A stretch of 64,000 bases of DNA. Origin: an uncultured Paracoccaceae bacterium. GTDB lineage: Bacteria > Pseudomonadota > Alphaproteobacteria > Rhodobacterales > Rhodobacteraceae. The translations under genes and the position numbers were made by a program. The stretch covers positions 868,001 through 932,000 of the forward strand of contig CATOSB010000002.1 of NCBI GenBank assembly GCA_951812305.1, written 5' to 3'. The notes below the pieces were generated by a model that searched no databases, was not told the origin of the DNA, and was given only the letters and a program-made list of their open reading frames with translations. Shown here one piece after another: positions 1-7,575 of the stretch. Position 1 is the stretch's first letter, and every line of letters begins with the position of its first letter.

Positions 1-738
1 ATGGGCGGTTTGACAAATTTCTGGCAGACTCTGCGCGGAGCTTCCCGCTCGCGCCCAACCTTTTGGCCGACACCAGGAAGTTCGCAACCCTCTGCGGCGG
101 AAGCGTAAACACAGAATTCGACATATTCGAGGGTCATAATGGCTCCGCGTGGTCCGCCCATCTCTTCAACGGAACGAAGGGCACGGGCAAAATCGAAGTG
201 GTAGCGCTGGACAGGCTTTCCGACAAAGGCATCGCCTTCGGCGGCGCTCTCGACAAGGCAACCAACGGGCCGGACGGCGACCCTGCCTGGCACGGCTCGG
301 ATTTCCGCGTCCTGCTGTTGGATGTCAACATCACAGCGGACCAGAGCGACGGCCAACCAGCGCGATTTCTTGTTCTGAAACAGGGCTGCCCGCGCTTCAC
401 GGGGTGGAAAAAAGGCGAGTTCAAAACCCAGGCTGCCTGTTTCGTCAATGTGGTTGCACACACGGACGGCATCATCTTCCAGCCCTCCGACAACATGTCG
501 GCCACCCTCACGGCGGGGGGGCGATCTCAGGGGCAAGGGCTGGACATATCTGCACAACACCCGGCCCGGCTGGGGCGGATGCCACCAGCCGCGCTTTAAG
601 GGCAAAGGCAGCATGAAGGTGGCGCTGGCGCTGCCCTATGTCGGCACCGGCGATCATGGCGGTGCGTTCATCTACGCCCAGTCGCTGGGGCGCTACACCC
701 ACGGCGATGACCGGCTGCCCGCCGGGGTCGCTTACTGA
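1..738 (+). pseudogene. Phage protein, 3' part, frameshifted
   Basis: The open frame enters from beyond the left edge (frame of position 3) and runs to a stop at 597-599. A second frame (position 1 frame) continues from about 520 to a stop at 736-738 and encodes a sensible C-terminus (residues GWTYLHNTRPGWGG, then ALPYVGTGDHGG). The two frames meet at a run of seven G at 515-521; one base fewer would join them into one protein. I do not recognise the family. Position directly upstream of a phage lysis cassette suggests a virion or tail protein. The break may be a real mutation in a decaying prophage, a sequencing insertion, or less likely a programmed +1 shift. Confidence 0.5.
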
Positions 739-760
739 TCCACAACAGGAGGACAAGACA

Positions 761-1201
761 ATGGCACTTATCAAAAAAGGCCCGGAAACAATCGCCGCCG
801 TGGCGCTGCGGGATGTGGATGGCTGGCTGGCGGACGAGGGTATCAAAAAGAGCGATGTCACCGTGGAGGCAAACGCCGCGGAGATCAGCGCTGCCGCGCG
901 GGCCGCAATAAACCGCACGGCCGGCGATACGGAGACTCTGGTCGGCACCTATGGCGACGGCGTCGCCTTCCTGCTGGTGGAAATCGGCAAGCTTGCTGCC
1001 GCGCTCAAGGGCGCGGCCAATATGGCCGCCATGAAAACCGCCGCCGCCCCGCTGGCCGACGCGCTCGACCCGCTTGTGGCAGGCGTCGGTGACGGCACCA
1101 TCAAACTGCCCTACAAGGTCAAGGACGGCGGGCAGGCGGCTGCGCTTACCGAGATCGGCACCCGGATCACCAAAGTGGCAAAGGCTCTGGACAGTCAATA
1201 A
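761..1201 (+). CDS. Conserved phage-like hypothetical protein, 146 aa
   Basis: The start ATG at 761 follows a good ribosome binding site (AGGAGGA around 747-753), 22 bp after the previous stop. The protein is small, alanine-rich and predicted helical, with no signal peptide, membrane segment or recognisable catalytic motif. A strong rho-independent terminator lies 20 bp after the stop, so it is the last gene of the transcript coming from the left edge. Its place between a phage structural-type gene and an endolysin suggests a phage accessory or virion-associated protein. The function is unknown. Confidence 0.7.
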   Translation: MALIKKGPETIAAVALRDVDGWLADEGIKKSDVTVEANAAEISAAARAAINRTAGDTETLVGTYGDGVAFLLVEIGKLAAALKGAANMAAMKTAAAPLADALDPLVAGVGDGTIKLPYKVKDGGQAAALTEIGTRITKVAKALDSQ

Positions 1202-1220
1202 AGACAGATCAGCCATCACA

Positions 1221-1248
1221 AGGCCCGCCACCGCGCGGGCCTTTTTTT
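1221..1248 (+). terminator. Rho-independent terminator
   Basis: Perfect 8-bp stem AGGCCCGC / GCGGGCCT with a 6-nt loop, followed by a run of seven T. It closes the transcript of the 146-aa phage gene and precedes the lysis genes. The ribosome binding site of the endolysin (AGGAG, 1251-1255) starts just after the T run. Confidence 0.85.
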
Positions 1249-1261
1249 GCAGGAGATTGAC

Positions 1262-1951
1262 ATGCACATCGACTGGATTGCCGTGCAGACACGGCTGAAG
1301 AACCTGGGCCTTGACCCCGGCCCGATTGACGGGGTGCGCGGCCCGAAAACAGATGCGGCCATTGTGGCCTTCAAGCGCAGCGTTGGCCTGAAGCCGCGCC
1401 CCTATCTGGGGCCGTTGACCCACAAGGCCCTGATGGGCCGCAAACAGGACGGCGTGGCTGATAAGCCCGCGCTGCCATGGATGGCCCATGCAGCGGATGT
1501 GCGCGGTCTGCATGAGGCGCGCAACTACAGCCGCCTGCGCAGCTGGTTCGACAGGTCGGTCAGCTGGATCGATCCGCGCGACGTACCGTGGTGCGGGGCC
1601 TTTGTCGCCACCTGCCTGCGTCACTGGGAGTCCGGCATTGCAATTCCTGAAAACCCGCTTGGGGCGCGCAACTGGGGCAAGTTCGGCCAACCCTGCAAAC
1701 CGCAGTTCGGGGCTATTCTGACATTCTGGCGGGGCAGCAAGTCCGGCTGGAAAGGGCATGTGGGTTTCTATCACGGCGAAGACGCCACCCATTTCCATGT
1801 GCTGGGCGGCAATCAGTCAAACGCGGTCACCGTTTCGCGGATCGCCAGGTCGCGTCTGCTGACGGCGCGCTGGCCCAATGACGTCCCGATGTCCGGCAAG
1901 CGGCTGCAGGTGAGTGCGGCAGGCGTCCGGACCACCACAAACGAGGCATGA
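1262..1951 (+). CDS. Phage endolysin-like protein (peptidoglycan-binding plus CHAP/NlpC-type, TIGR02594-like)
   Basis: 229 aa. Residues about 5-65 resemble a peptidoglycan-binding domain (RLKNLGLDPGPIDGVRGPKT, a typical PG_binding_1 pattern). Residues about 75-200 resemble the TIGR02594 family of small cysteine peptidase-like phage proteins: the motif VPWCGAFVATCL carries the likely nucleophile Cys, and GHVGFYHGED carries the likely catalytic His. The enzyme would cleave peptidoglycan at the end of the lytic cycle. ATG 1262 is chosen because AGGAG lies 7 nt upstream; an in-frame TTG at 1247 has no such site. The holin-like gene follows after one base, consistent with a lysis cassette. Confidence 0.8.
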   Translation: MHIDWIAVQTRLKNLGLDPGPIDGVRGPKTDAAIVAFKRSVGLKPRPYLGPLTHKALMGRKQDGVADKPALPWMAHAADVRGLHEARNYSRLRSWFDRSVSWIDPRDVPWCGAFVATCLRHWESGIAIPENPLGARNWGKFGQPCKPQFGAILTFWRGSKSGWKGHVGFYHGEDATHFHVLGGNQSNAVTVSRIARSRLLTARWPNDVPMSGKRLQVSAAGVRTTTNEA

Positions 1952-1952
1952 C

Positions 1953-2261
1953 ATGCTGAAACTATTCGGGCGCTTCGTGATCGGCGGCAGATCAGGCAAG
2001 CGGGAACAGGCATGGGCCGTGTTCCTTCTGTGGTGTGCAGCATTCGTGTGGATGTCGATCAAAGAGGCGGCAAGCGCGCCGGTGGATGGCACTCAAGCCA
2101 TCCTGTCCGCTGCGCTCTGGCCTGTGCTGATCAATCTGGCCGCTGCCCATGGCATGGAATGGTTCAGTGCCCAGACCCGCTTTGGTGGTGATGCCAGCGG
2201 TCCCGATTGGTCGAGCGGTCGCATGAATCCGCCTGCAGATCATCGCGGAGCGCTGGAATGA
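1953..2261 (+). CDS. Small two-TM membrane protein, holin-like
   Basis: 102 aa with two likely membrane segments (about residues 19-36, AWAVFLLWCAAFVWMSI, and about 47-67) and a polar C-terminus. The start lies one base after the endolysin stop, and its own stop overlaps the next start (ATGATGA at 2258-2264). Size, topology and position between an endolysin and an i-spanin make a holin or antiholin the likely role. No family-specific motif was recognised, so the holin call rests on context. Confidence 0.6.
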   Translation: MLKLFGRFVIGGRSGKREQAWAVFLLWCAAFVWMSIKEAASAPVDGTQAILSAALWPVLINLAAAHGMEWFSAQTRFGGDASGPDWSSGRMNPPADHRGALE

Positions 2262-2620
2262 TGGCGCGTGGGCTGCGTTTCGGCTGGCAGCTGTTGTCCA
2301 GCCGACTGGGCCTTGCTGCGGTGCTGTGCGCCCTGCTGTGGGGGTGGCACGTCTATGACAAACGGCAGGCCATCCGCGCCGCGCGTGAGGGCTTTGTCCA
2401 GCAATTCGAACTGACGGCGGCGCAGGTCGAACTGGATGCCCTGCTCCGTCGCATGGCGGCTGCGGCAGAAGCCAACCGGGCGCTGCAGGAAAAGGTTCAA
2501 GTGGCACAAGGCGAGGCCCTGCGCTTCGCCGCCGAATTGGAGACTTTCGAGAATGAAACCCAGGTCAATCCTGATGGCGTTGTCGATACCGGTCTTCTGC
2601 GCCGCCTGCGGTCAAACTGA
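2258..2620 (+). CDS. i-spanin-like (Rz-type) lysis protein
   Basis: 120 aa. One N-terminal membrane anchor (about residues 13-31, LGLAAVLCALLWGWHVYD) is followed by a charged helical, coiled-coil-like region (about 35-100). This is the topology of inner-membrane spanins, which work with an outer-membrane lipoprotein to fuse the two membranes during phage lysis. The start overlaps the holin-like stop. A lipoprotein reading frame begins inside its 3' end at 2553 in another frame, as in Rz/Rz1 pairs. An ATG at 2261 is an equally possible start. Confidence 0.65.
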   Translation: MMARGLRFGWQLLSSRLGLAAVLCALLWGWHVYDKRQAIRAAREGFVQQFELTAAQVELDALLRRMAAAAEANRALQEKVQVAQGEALRFAAELETFENETQVNPDGVVDTGLLRRLRSN

Positions 2621-2859
2621 CACCGCCCGCGTTCAGGCGGCAGGTCAGGCCGTGGGAGAAGCCCGCGCCGCAGCCGTCTGGCCGGAATAATCCCGACGAT
2701 TGCCGCCGCACGTCCCGTGGCGGGATCACAGAAGGCGTCCGCCTCGACGTGGCCGTCCTCAAGCTGGATGAGGCCTTGTCCCGCCAAAACGCCAGAACGC
2801 GCCGATGTGCGGGCTGGTATGACCGGCAACGCGGCGATGCCGCGCAAGAGGGAGAGTAA
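2553..2859 (+). pseudogene. o-spanin-like (Rz1-type) lipoprotein, apparently frameshifted
   Basis: This frame starts inside the i-spanin gene. It begins with a lipoprotein-type signal (MKPRSILMALSIPVFCAACG; candidate lipidated Cys 19, though the lipobox is not ideal) and stops after 45 codons at 2690. From about 2680 the next frame reads PDDCRRTSRGG, then LDEALSRQNARTRRCAGWY, and stops at 2857-2859. A short motif of the PDDCR type is common in Rz1-like proteins, so I infer one gene broken by a 1-nt shift near 2680-2690. The 45-aa version alone is the conservative reading. It would pair with the i-spanin across the periplasm. Confidence 0.5.
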
Positions 2860-2953
2860 TGGGTAGTGGGTCACTTTGGAATAATGTGAAAGGATCGGGA
2901 TCAGCACCCATTCACGAACGCTAATCCCGACTTGGTTAATGCTTAGTTAACCT

Positions 2954-2981
2954 AGGCCCCGTTAGCGCGGGGCCTTTTTTT
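2954..2981 (+). terminator. Rho-independent terminator after the lysis genes
   Basis: 7-bp stem AGGCCCC / GGGGCCT, 8-nt loop, then seven T. It ends the lysis cassette about 95 bp after the last phage frame. The stretch 2860-2953 shows no supported gene. Confidence 0.8.
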
Positions 2982-3004
2982 GTGCCTGAATTGCATTGAT
3001 AAAT

Positions 3005-3478
3005 CTATAAGAGTGGAAGATCGAGTCCTTCCGCATATCGCGCCCAGACTATCGGATTATCTTTCGGCCAATCGACGCGCTGTTTGCCAATTCGATCGGC
3101 AAGCTCAGTTCGCAGCTGCGTCCTAAAGATATCGACGTCCTCATCACAGCCAAGCTTGTCCCCTCCGTAAGGACAGGTGGTCAACGCTGGCCGTGTTTCC
3201 GTCCAGTTGGCATCGTAGAGTCCGATGAAGATGGTCTCTTTCTGCTTCGGGTTAACGACGAAGGCCGCCCAGATCTTCCGACTGCGGAACTTTAGCGCCT
3301 TGGCCTTCTGGGTCTTTTGAAAGCACTCAAAGGTATTAAGGTCGTTACGCCACAGGTCGTACAGGGTGTCGAAATCCTTACCTTTATGCTTCGGCATATG
3401 ATGGCGGATAGCACAGACTTCGGCCGGTTCGACTCTCACGGATATCAACAGTTCGTTGAAGGTTTTGTCAAATTTCAT
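3005..3478 (-). CDS. Uncharacterised protein resembling the N-terminal domain of GIY-YIG-type proteins, probably truncated
   Basis: 157 aa. Patterns such as PAEVCAIRHH, TLYDLWRND, then KIWAAFVVNP and TIFIGLYDANW recall, from memory, the N-terminal region of an alphaproteobacterial group annotated as GIY-YIG nuclease family. The C-terminal nuclease half expected in those proteins is absent: the frame ends at DLPLL and is followed by the phage terminator region. Base composition (about 50% GC by eye) is lower than in neighbouring housekeeping genes, which suggests acquired DNA. The family call is uncertain; the alternative is an unrelated accessory protein. Confidence 0.45.
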   Translation of the reverse strand: MKFDKTFNELLISVRVEPAEVCAIRHHMPKHKGKDFDTLYDLWRNDLNTFECFQKTQKAKALKFRSRKIWAAFVVNPKQKETIFIGLYDANWTETRPALTTCPYGGDKLGCDEDVDIFRTQLRTELADRIGKQRVDWPKDNPIVWARYAEGLDLPLL

Positions 3479-3598
3479 CCGATATTTCCCAAGTGACGTT
3501 TGGTTTCAGCGAAAATTGTATACGCAGGTTTCGTTGTCAAGGGTTGGTCCTTTGTGCCGCAGGGCACTAGACTTCGGGGATTGACAAGGTGTAAATCC

Positions 3599-5198
3599 GT
3601 AACTCCCAAGCACCCTGTCCGATAGGGTTGCGGGGTTTTGTTCCGTCAGAGCCGTGCGATGATCTGAGGTGGTGACAGGGTCAGGATTTCCAGGATGTTG
3701 AACCGGTGTTTTCTGGCCGTCGAGATGACGGACCTGATGTCGGCGAAGACCCGCGCGCCCTCGAGGGTGCGGAAGGTGCCCGAGATTTTCATGCGCAGCT
3801 TCATCATGCGCAGGTCCTGTTCGGCCTGATTGTTTGTGAATGGGACCGCGAAGTCGGCGATGAATCGCAAAACGTCATCGCGGTAGTCACGCAGGCGGAG
3901 GAGCAGGTTGTGGCCTGGCCGCCTGGCTTTTCGGCCGCGGGTGCCGGGGCTTTTGGCCAGCGGGGGCTGGCGTTCGTGGAAGGCGAGCCCCTTGGCGAGG
4001 ATCGCCATGTATCTGGTGACGATACCCTGGCGAACCAGTTCCGGGAGTTCGGTCTCGCCTTGATCCTGAGCCGCGCATCTGAGTTGATTGGCGCTATGAA
4101 GCACTGCGCTCATCTCCGTCGCCCAAGGCTCTTTTTCGATCTCTTCGATGGCCTTGAGTTCGCGCAAGTGATGCGCCCCGCAGAGGGCGTGGGCGTCCAC
4201 TCCGCTCATATGGGCGTAGTAGGGTTTCCAGTGATCATGAATGATCGTCCCGCCGGTCAGGAAGGTTGGAACAGCACCGCGTTTGGCGCTGATGCGGTAA
4301 TGGGTGAAGGCGGTATCGCAGATCGTGTGCAGCCAGTGCAGCTTGCCGGCAACACGAAGTCCGGTCTCGTCCAGATGCCGAACGCCGCCTTCGGCAAGCC
4401 GGGCGAGAATGTGTTCAACCACGACACCCATCTTATTTGCCGCGCCGCGCGTCCAGTTGGTCACGCTGGCCGCGCACAAGCTGGTGGCCCCAAACAGGTC
4501 GCGCATAAGCTGGCAGACCCGATCCTCGGGTATCAGCTGCTGAACATTGCAATAGACCGCCACTGCCCGCATGCGCGTGCCATATTGCACATGCGCGGCC
4601 ACGCCATCGGGAAAGCCAGCCGTCGTCGTGGCTCGACAATGGTCGCAACAATAAACCGCCGCCTGATGCTCGGTGACCTCCAGGCGTGGCGCAGGCAAGT
4701 CGAACACCTGACGCTTCTCGATCCCTTTCACCATCTCCGCCGTCAGGGCGCTCTGACAGGCGCTGCAATGCGTCGCCTCATGCCGTTCGACAAAGTCGGG
4801 TGTTGACGTCTGGCGCAGGGTGTCGCCCCGGTGGCCAACTTGGCCGCCACTTTTCTTTCCGGATTTGCCACGCAGGCTGCGCGGGGCTGGCTTCTTCAGG
4901 CCATCACTTGAAGGGGGCTTGCTGCTATTGCTGCTGTTCTTGGCCAACTGTCGGCGCAGGTCCGTGATCTCTTCCGCCATGCTCGCCAACGCAGCTTCAA
5001 GCTCAGCGATCCGACGCAGAGCCGTGGCGAGAAGTTGTTCAAGGGCGGCAACCTGATCCATCCCACCACTGATTCAGAGAAATCAACCCGGCGCCACAGA
5101 ATTCAGACAAGAAAGAAAAAAACACGCGCAAAATGGCAAATTCGACTCACCATAAAACTGACAATAACACTCAAACGTGGGGGGTGCTTGGGAGTTAC
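3599..5198 (-). mobile_element. IS66-family element, copy 1 (1600 bp, tnpC only)
   Basis: Both ends carry the perfect terminal inverted repeat GTAACTCCCAAGCACCC (left 3599-3615, right end as its reverse complement to 5198). It is flanked by an exact 8-bp target duplication GTAAATCC at 3591-3598 and 5199-5206, the duplication length expected for IS66. The element contains a single transposase gene and no tnpA/tnpB accessory frames, as in the ISBst12-like subgroup. Copy 2 at 53246-54846 differs by three base substitutions and one A in an A run, so both insertions are recent. Confidence 0.95.
3646..5061 (-). CDS. tnpC: IS66-family transposase (TnpC)
   Basis: 471 aa, full length and uninterrupted. 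An N-terminal coiled-coil leucine-zipper-like region (about residues 1-45) is followed by an SNSSKPPSSDG linker, which is diagnostic for IS66 transposases, and by a CxxC...CxxC zinc-binding region (CSACQ, then CDHCRA). The DDE catalytic domain includes RHLDETGLRV, HDHWKPYY and FTNNQAEQDLRMMK, which hold the D, D and E residues. The protein acts on the element's own terminal repeats. The only differing residue noted against copy 2 is Q versus R in FHERQPP. Confidence 0.95.
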   Translation of the reverse strand: MDQVAALEQLLATALRRIAELEAALASMAEEITDLRRQLAKNSSNSSKPPSSDGLKKPAPRSLRGKSGKKSGGQVGHRGDTLRQTSTPDFVERHEATHCSACQSALTAEMVKGIEKRQVFDLPAPRLEVTEHQAAVYCCDHCRATTTAGFPDGVAAHVQYGTRMRAVAVYCNVQQLIPEDRVCQLMRDLFGATSLCAASVTNWTRGAANKMGVVVEHILARLAEGGVRHLDETGLRVAGKLHWLHTICDTAFTHYRISAKRGAVPTFLTGGTIIHDHWKPYYAHMSGVDAHALCGAHHLRELKAIEEIEKEPWATEMSAVLHSANQLRCAAQDQGETELPELVRQGIVTRYMAILAKGLAFHERQPPLAKSPGTRGRKARRPGHNLLLRLRDYRDDVLRFIADFAVPFTNNQAEQDLRMMKLRMKISGTFRTLEGARVFADIRSVISTARKHRFNILEILTLSPPQIIARL

Positions 5199-5225
5199 GT
5201 AAATCCTTGAAAAGGAATCAAACCA

Positions 5226-5594
5226 ATGGGACAAATTCGGATGCGAGCGATTTGCTCCTTTGTTATCCTGGGCTTGGCTGCGTGCAGCTATTCCGTGCCG
5301 GTAACGGGCGAATTTGCAGGGAAGCCGGCACTGGGAACTGCGACCGCAGCCAGCGGTGGCGGAACGTTTTTCGTCACACAAACCAACGGATTTAGATGCG
5401 AAGGCACCTATGACGCGTTGACGTTTGACATTACAATTACCGCGCCTGTCACGTGTAATGATGGTCGAACCGGGCGCGCGATTATCTCTCGAAAACCTGA
5501 CCTTGTGGGCGGCACAGTGATTGTTGAACTCAACGACGGCAACACGGGCCAATTCGTTTTTGGTGATCTGTCGTTTGCACAAGAGTTCCGCTAA
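5226..5594 (+). CDS. Small secreted lipoprotein, unknown function
   Basis: 122 aa. The N-terminus is a lipoprotein signal peptide with lipobox LAAC (Cys at about residue 20). The mature part is polar and beta-rich, with two further Cys (FRCEG and VTCND) that could form a disulfide. The start at 5226 has AAAGGA upstream; an ATG at 5241 would give a shorter, still functional signal peptide. IS66 copy 1 ends 27 bp upstream of the start and may have removed the native promoter. No family was recognised. Confidence 0.65.
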   Translation: MGQIRMRAICSFVILGLAACSYSVPVTGEFAGKPALGTATAASGGGTFFVTQTNGFRCEGTYDALTFDITITAPVTCNDGRTGRAIISRKPDLVGGTVIVELNDGNTGQFVFGDLSFAQEFR

Positions 5595-5659
5595 CGGCAA
5601 CTGTAGCAGGTCAATCATGAAATCCCGGTTCAATGTGGCTATTTCATGAATTTGGCCGA

Positions 5660-5728
5660 ATTTTGCGGGACACCTTCCTGCTAACCTATTGATATGCTTA
5701 GGGCCGGTCTGAGATTTTGCGGGACACC
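5660..5728. repeat. Direct repeat ATTTTGCGGGACACC (x2), possible attachment-site remnant
   Basis: The 15-bp sequence occurs at 5660-5674 and again at 5714-5728, between the small lipoprotein gene and the 3' end of tRNA-Tyr. Closely spaced direct repeats beside a tRNA 3' end, with prophage genes on the same side, would fit integration-site debris. This is an inference; no integrase gene is visible in the window. Confidence 0.35.
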
Positions 5729-5761
5729 AGCTCATTGATTTTATTGGATTTTTTTGGAGTT

Positions 5762-5845
5762 TGGTGGGCGACCCTGGAATCGAACCAGGCATGGGTCTCC
5801 CCGGCGGAGTTACAGTCCGCTGCCGCACCTTGCAGCACGTCGCCC
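5762..5845 (-). tRNA. tRNA-Tyr (GUA)
   Basis: On the minus strand the acceptor stem GGGCGAC pairs with GTCGCCC, followed by discriminator A and an encoded CCA. The anticodon stem GCGGA / TCCGC encloses the loop CTGTAAC with anticodon GTA. A long variable arm (GGG...CCC) and the T arm CCTGG-TTCGATT-CCAGG complete a class II tRNA of 84 nt. The 3' end faces the prophage and IS-rich side, the usual orientation for elements that integrate into tRNA genes. Confidence 0.95.
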
Positions 5846-5955
5846 GACGCGTTGGCGTGATTATCCGCCCGCCCCTGTTGCGTCAACCGGAATTTCCTTG
5901 CGCTGCCCGTGCCTGCGGCGCATGGGTACATTCAGGAATTCACTGGGCAAATGCC

Positions 5956-6735
5956 ATGCGAAAACCAAAATGGGTCATCGAAAAAGAGCGCAGTCGCAAG
6001 GCCGATGCGTCAGAACCATTCTGGCTGTTTGGTCTGCACGCGGTGCGCGACGCCCTGCAAAATCCATCACGTGAAAAGCTGCGTCTTGTGGTGACAAAAA
6101 ACGCGCTGGACCGGCTTGGAGAAATCGCGAAAGAGTACACGCCCGAAATTGCCGATCCGCGCAAGTTTCCCGTGCCGCTTGACCCCGGCTCGGTTCATCA
6201 GGGCGCAGCGTTGGAGGTCCGGCCTTTGAACTGGGGATCAGCTTCGGACGTTTGCGCAGAAGGCGAAGGCCCGGCGCTGGCCATCCTTCTTGACCGCGTT
6301 ACCGACCCGCATAACGTCGGCGCGATCCTGCGATCCGCCGAAGTGTTCGGTGCCCGGGCGGTTATTGCACCGCGTCGCCATTCCGCCCCGGAAACCGGGG
6401 CGCTGGCTAAAACCGCCTCTGGCGCGTTGGAACGCCAGCCCTATATCCGGGTCACCAACCTGTCCAATGCAATGGAAGAGCTGCGCAAACTGGGGTTTGT
6501 CCTGATCGGCCTCGACGGCAGTGCCACAAAAACGCTGGAAGACGCCGTCGCCGCGCACGCGGATCGCCCAATTGCCCTGGTTCTGGGTGCCGAAGGCCCA
6601 GGCTTGCGCGAAAAGACCCGCGACACCTGTGACGTGCTGGTAAAAATCGCATCCCAGGGCGCGTTTGCATCGCTCAATGTCTCAAACGCCGCGGCAGTGT
6701 CGCTTTATGCCGTGAAACAGGCGCTGAAATCCTGA
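5956..6735 (+). CDS. rlmB: 23S rRNA (guanosine-2'-O-)-methyltransferase RlmB, TrmH/SpoU family
   Basis: 259 aa, normal for the family. It methylates the 2'-O of a conserved guanosine (G2251 in E. coli numbering) in 23S rRNA, using S-adenosylmethionine bound in a trefoil knot. Visible motifs: substrate-binding domain 20-95 (LFGLHAVRDAL); SPOUT motif 1 DPHNVGAILRS at 117-127; motif 2 LGAEGPGLR at 210-218; motif 3 SLNVSNAAAV at 239-248. ATG 5956 matches the family N-terminus; the frame is open further upstream only because it crosses the antisense tRNA gene. It is divergent from tRNA-Tyr. Confidence 0.93.
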   Translation: MRKPKWVIEKERSRKADASEPFWLFGLHAVRDALQNPSREKLRLVVTKNALDRLGEIAKEYTPEIADPRKFPVPLDPGSVHQGAALEVRPLNWGSASDVCAEGEGPALAILLDRVTDPHNVGAILRSAEVFGARAVIAPRRHSAPETGALAKTASGALERQPYIRVTNLSNAMEELRKLGFVLIGLDGSATKTLEDAVAAHADRPIALVLGAEGPGLREKTRDTCDVLVKIASQGAFASLNVSNAAAVSLYAVKQALKS

Positions 6736-6916
6736 TCGAACCAGGCGCGAAATCTGCAACCGCTCGATTGAAATTAACGCTTTGTTCACAACCTTATTAT
6801 ACCCGTGCGCCTGAATTGGCCTGATGTTTTCCGGGTTAGAGTCCCCGATAGGGGATCTGTAAACCCCACGGCTTTAGCCGGACGGGATCGCGGCATTTGC
6901 GTTAAGATGCCTGATT

Positions 6917-7360
6917 ATGGATTCGTACAAGCGTGGCAGCCATACGGTTTGGGACTGCAAATACCACTTGGTGTGGGTGACGAAGTACCGCTACCAGGTG
7001 TTGGGCGGCGATGTCGGCAACCGCTGCCGTGAGTTGCTGCGCGAGACGGCGCGGGCGCATGGGATGGTTGTGCATGCCGGATCAATCAACCGTGACCACG
7101 AGCATATGCCGGTGTCGACCCCGCCGAACCTGTCGGTCAGCCGTGCGGAGCAATATCTGAAAGGGCGCAGTTCGCACAAGCTGCTGAGCGAGTTCGGGAT
7201 ATTGCGCAAAAGATATTGGGGGCAACACCTGTGGGCCCGCGGTTACCGGGTTGCCAGCAGCGGCAACGTGACAGACGAGGTGTGGTTGGAATACATCAAG
7301 AACCAGACGCCACCCGAGCCCGATGATGATTTTAATCCAGCGGGAACTCCCCGCGTGTAA
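6917..7360 (+). CDS. tnpA: IS200/IS605-family Y1 transposase TnpA, atypical HUH motif
   Basis: 147 aa, the usual length. The N-terminal WDCKYHLVWVTKYR is diagnostic for TnpA of IS200/IS605. The metal-binding HUH motif reads DHEHM, with Glu in place of the usual hydrophobic residue. The catalytic Tyr is present in LEYIKNQ near the C-terminus. The enzyme would be a single-strand transposase acting on the end hairpins. The stop codon lies in the loop of the right-end hairpin. Activity is uncertain because of the Glu and other changes around the motif (NRDHEHMPVSTPP). Confidence 0.85.
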   Translation: MDSYKRGSHTVWDCKYHLVWVTKYRYQVLGGDVGNRCRELLRETARAHGMVVHAGSINRDHEHMPVSTPPNLSVSRAEQYLKGRSSHKLLSEFGILRKRYWGQHLWARGYRVASSGNVTDEVWLEYIKNQTPPEPDDDFNPAGTPRV

Positions 7361-7408
7361 GCGCGGGGATGATAGCCCTTCCATTGTCTTCGGGCTATCG
7401 TCTGCAGA

Positions 7409-7546
7409 ATGCGGCTGCGAAAATCGTCCCACAGCGTTTACAAAGGATTTTTTGTGTCCACCGTTGGGGTCGACGAGCAAACGATACGGAATTACGTCCG
7501 ATGGCAGGGCCGAGAAGATAATGGACAAGCGGAGCTTGACCTTTGA
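7409..7546 (+). pseudogene. 3' remnant of a second IS200-type transposase
   Basis: The frame ending TGA 7544-7546 encodes FVSTVGVDEQTIRNYVRWQG and a short tail. This matches the C-terminal helix region with catalytic Tyr of another TnpA subgroup (pattern FVSTVG-x-DE-x-TIR-x-Y). Only this C-terminal part survives; nothing before about 7409 resembles the rest of the protein. A right-end hairpin follows 6 bp later. It is probably an older element that the intact IS200 copy later joined or disrupted. Confidence 0.65.
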
Positions 7547-7575
7547 AAGAACCACGGGTGTAAGCCCGTGGGTAT

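Larger units (their letters stand above)
6842..7571 (+). mobile_element. IS200/IS605-type block with end hairpins (two generations)
   Basis: Left-end hairpin candidates: TCCCC-GATA-GGGGA at 6842-6855 and CGGC-TTTA-GCCG at 6869-6880. Right-end hairpins: CCCCGCG...CGCGGGG at 7349-7368 (overlapping the stop codon of the first transposase) and CCACGGG...CCCGTGG at 7552-7571. The two right ends, each just after a TnpA C-terminus, indicate two IS200-like elements, one intact and one reduced to its 3' end. IS200-type elements have no inverted repeats or target duplications, so exact limits cannot be read. Confidence 0.65.

Noticed and set aside
668..1798. 376-aa open frame on the minus strand
   Set aside because: It is antisense to three better supported phage genes and a terminator, with no ribosome binding site or recognisable domain.
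2859..2924. 21-codon frame MGSGSLWNNV... overlapping the spanin remnant stop
   Set aside because: Too short to support; no recognised relative, and the start overlap may be chance.
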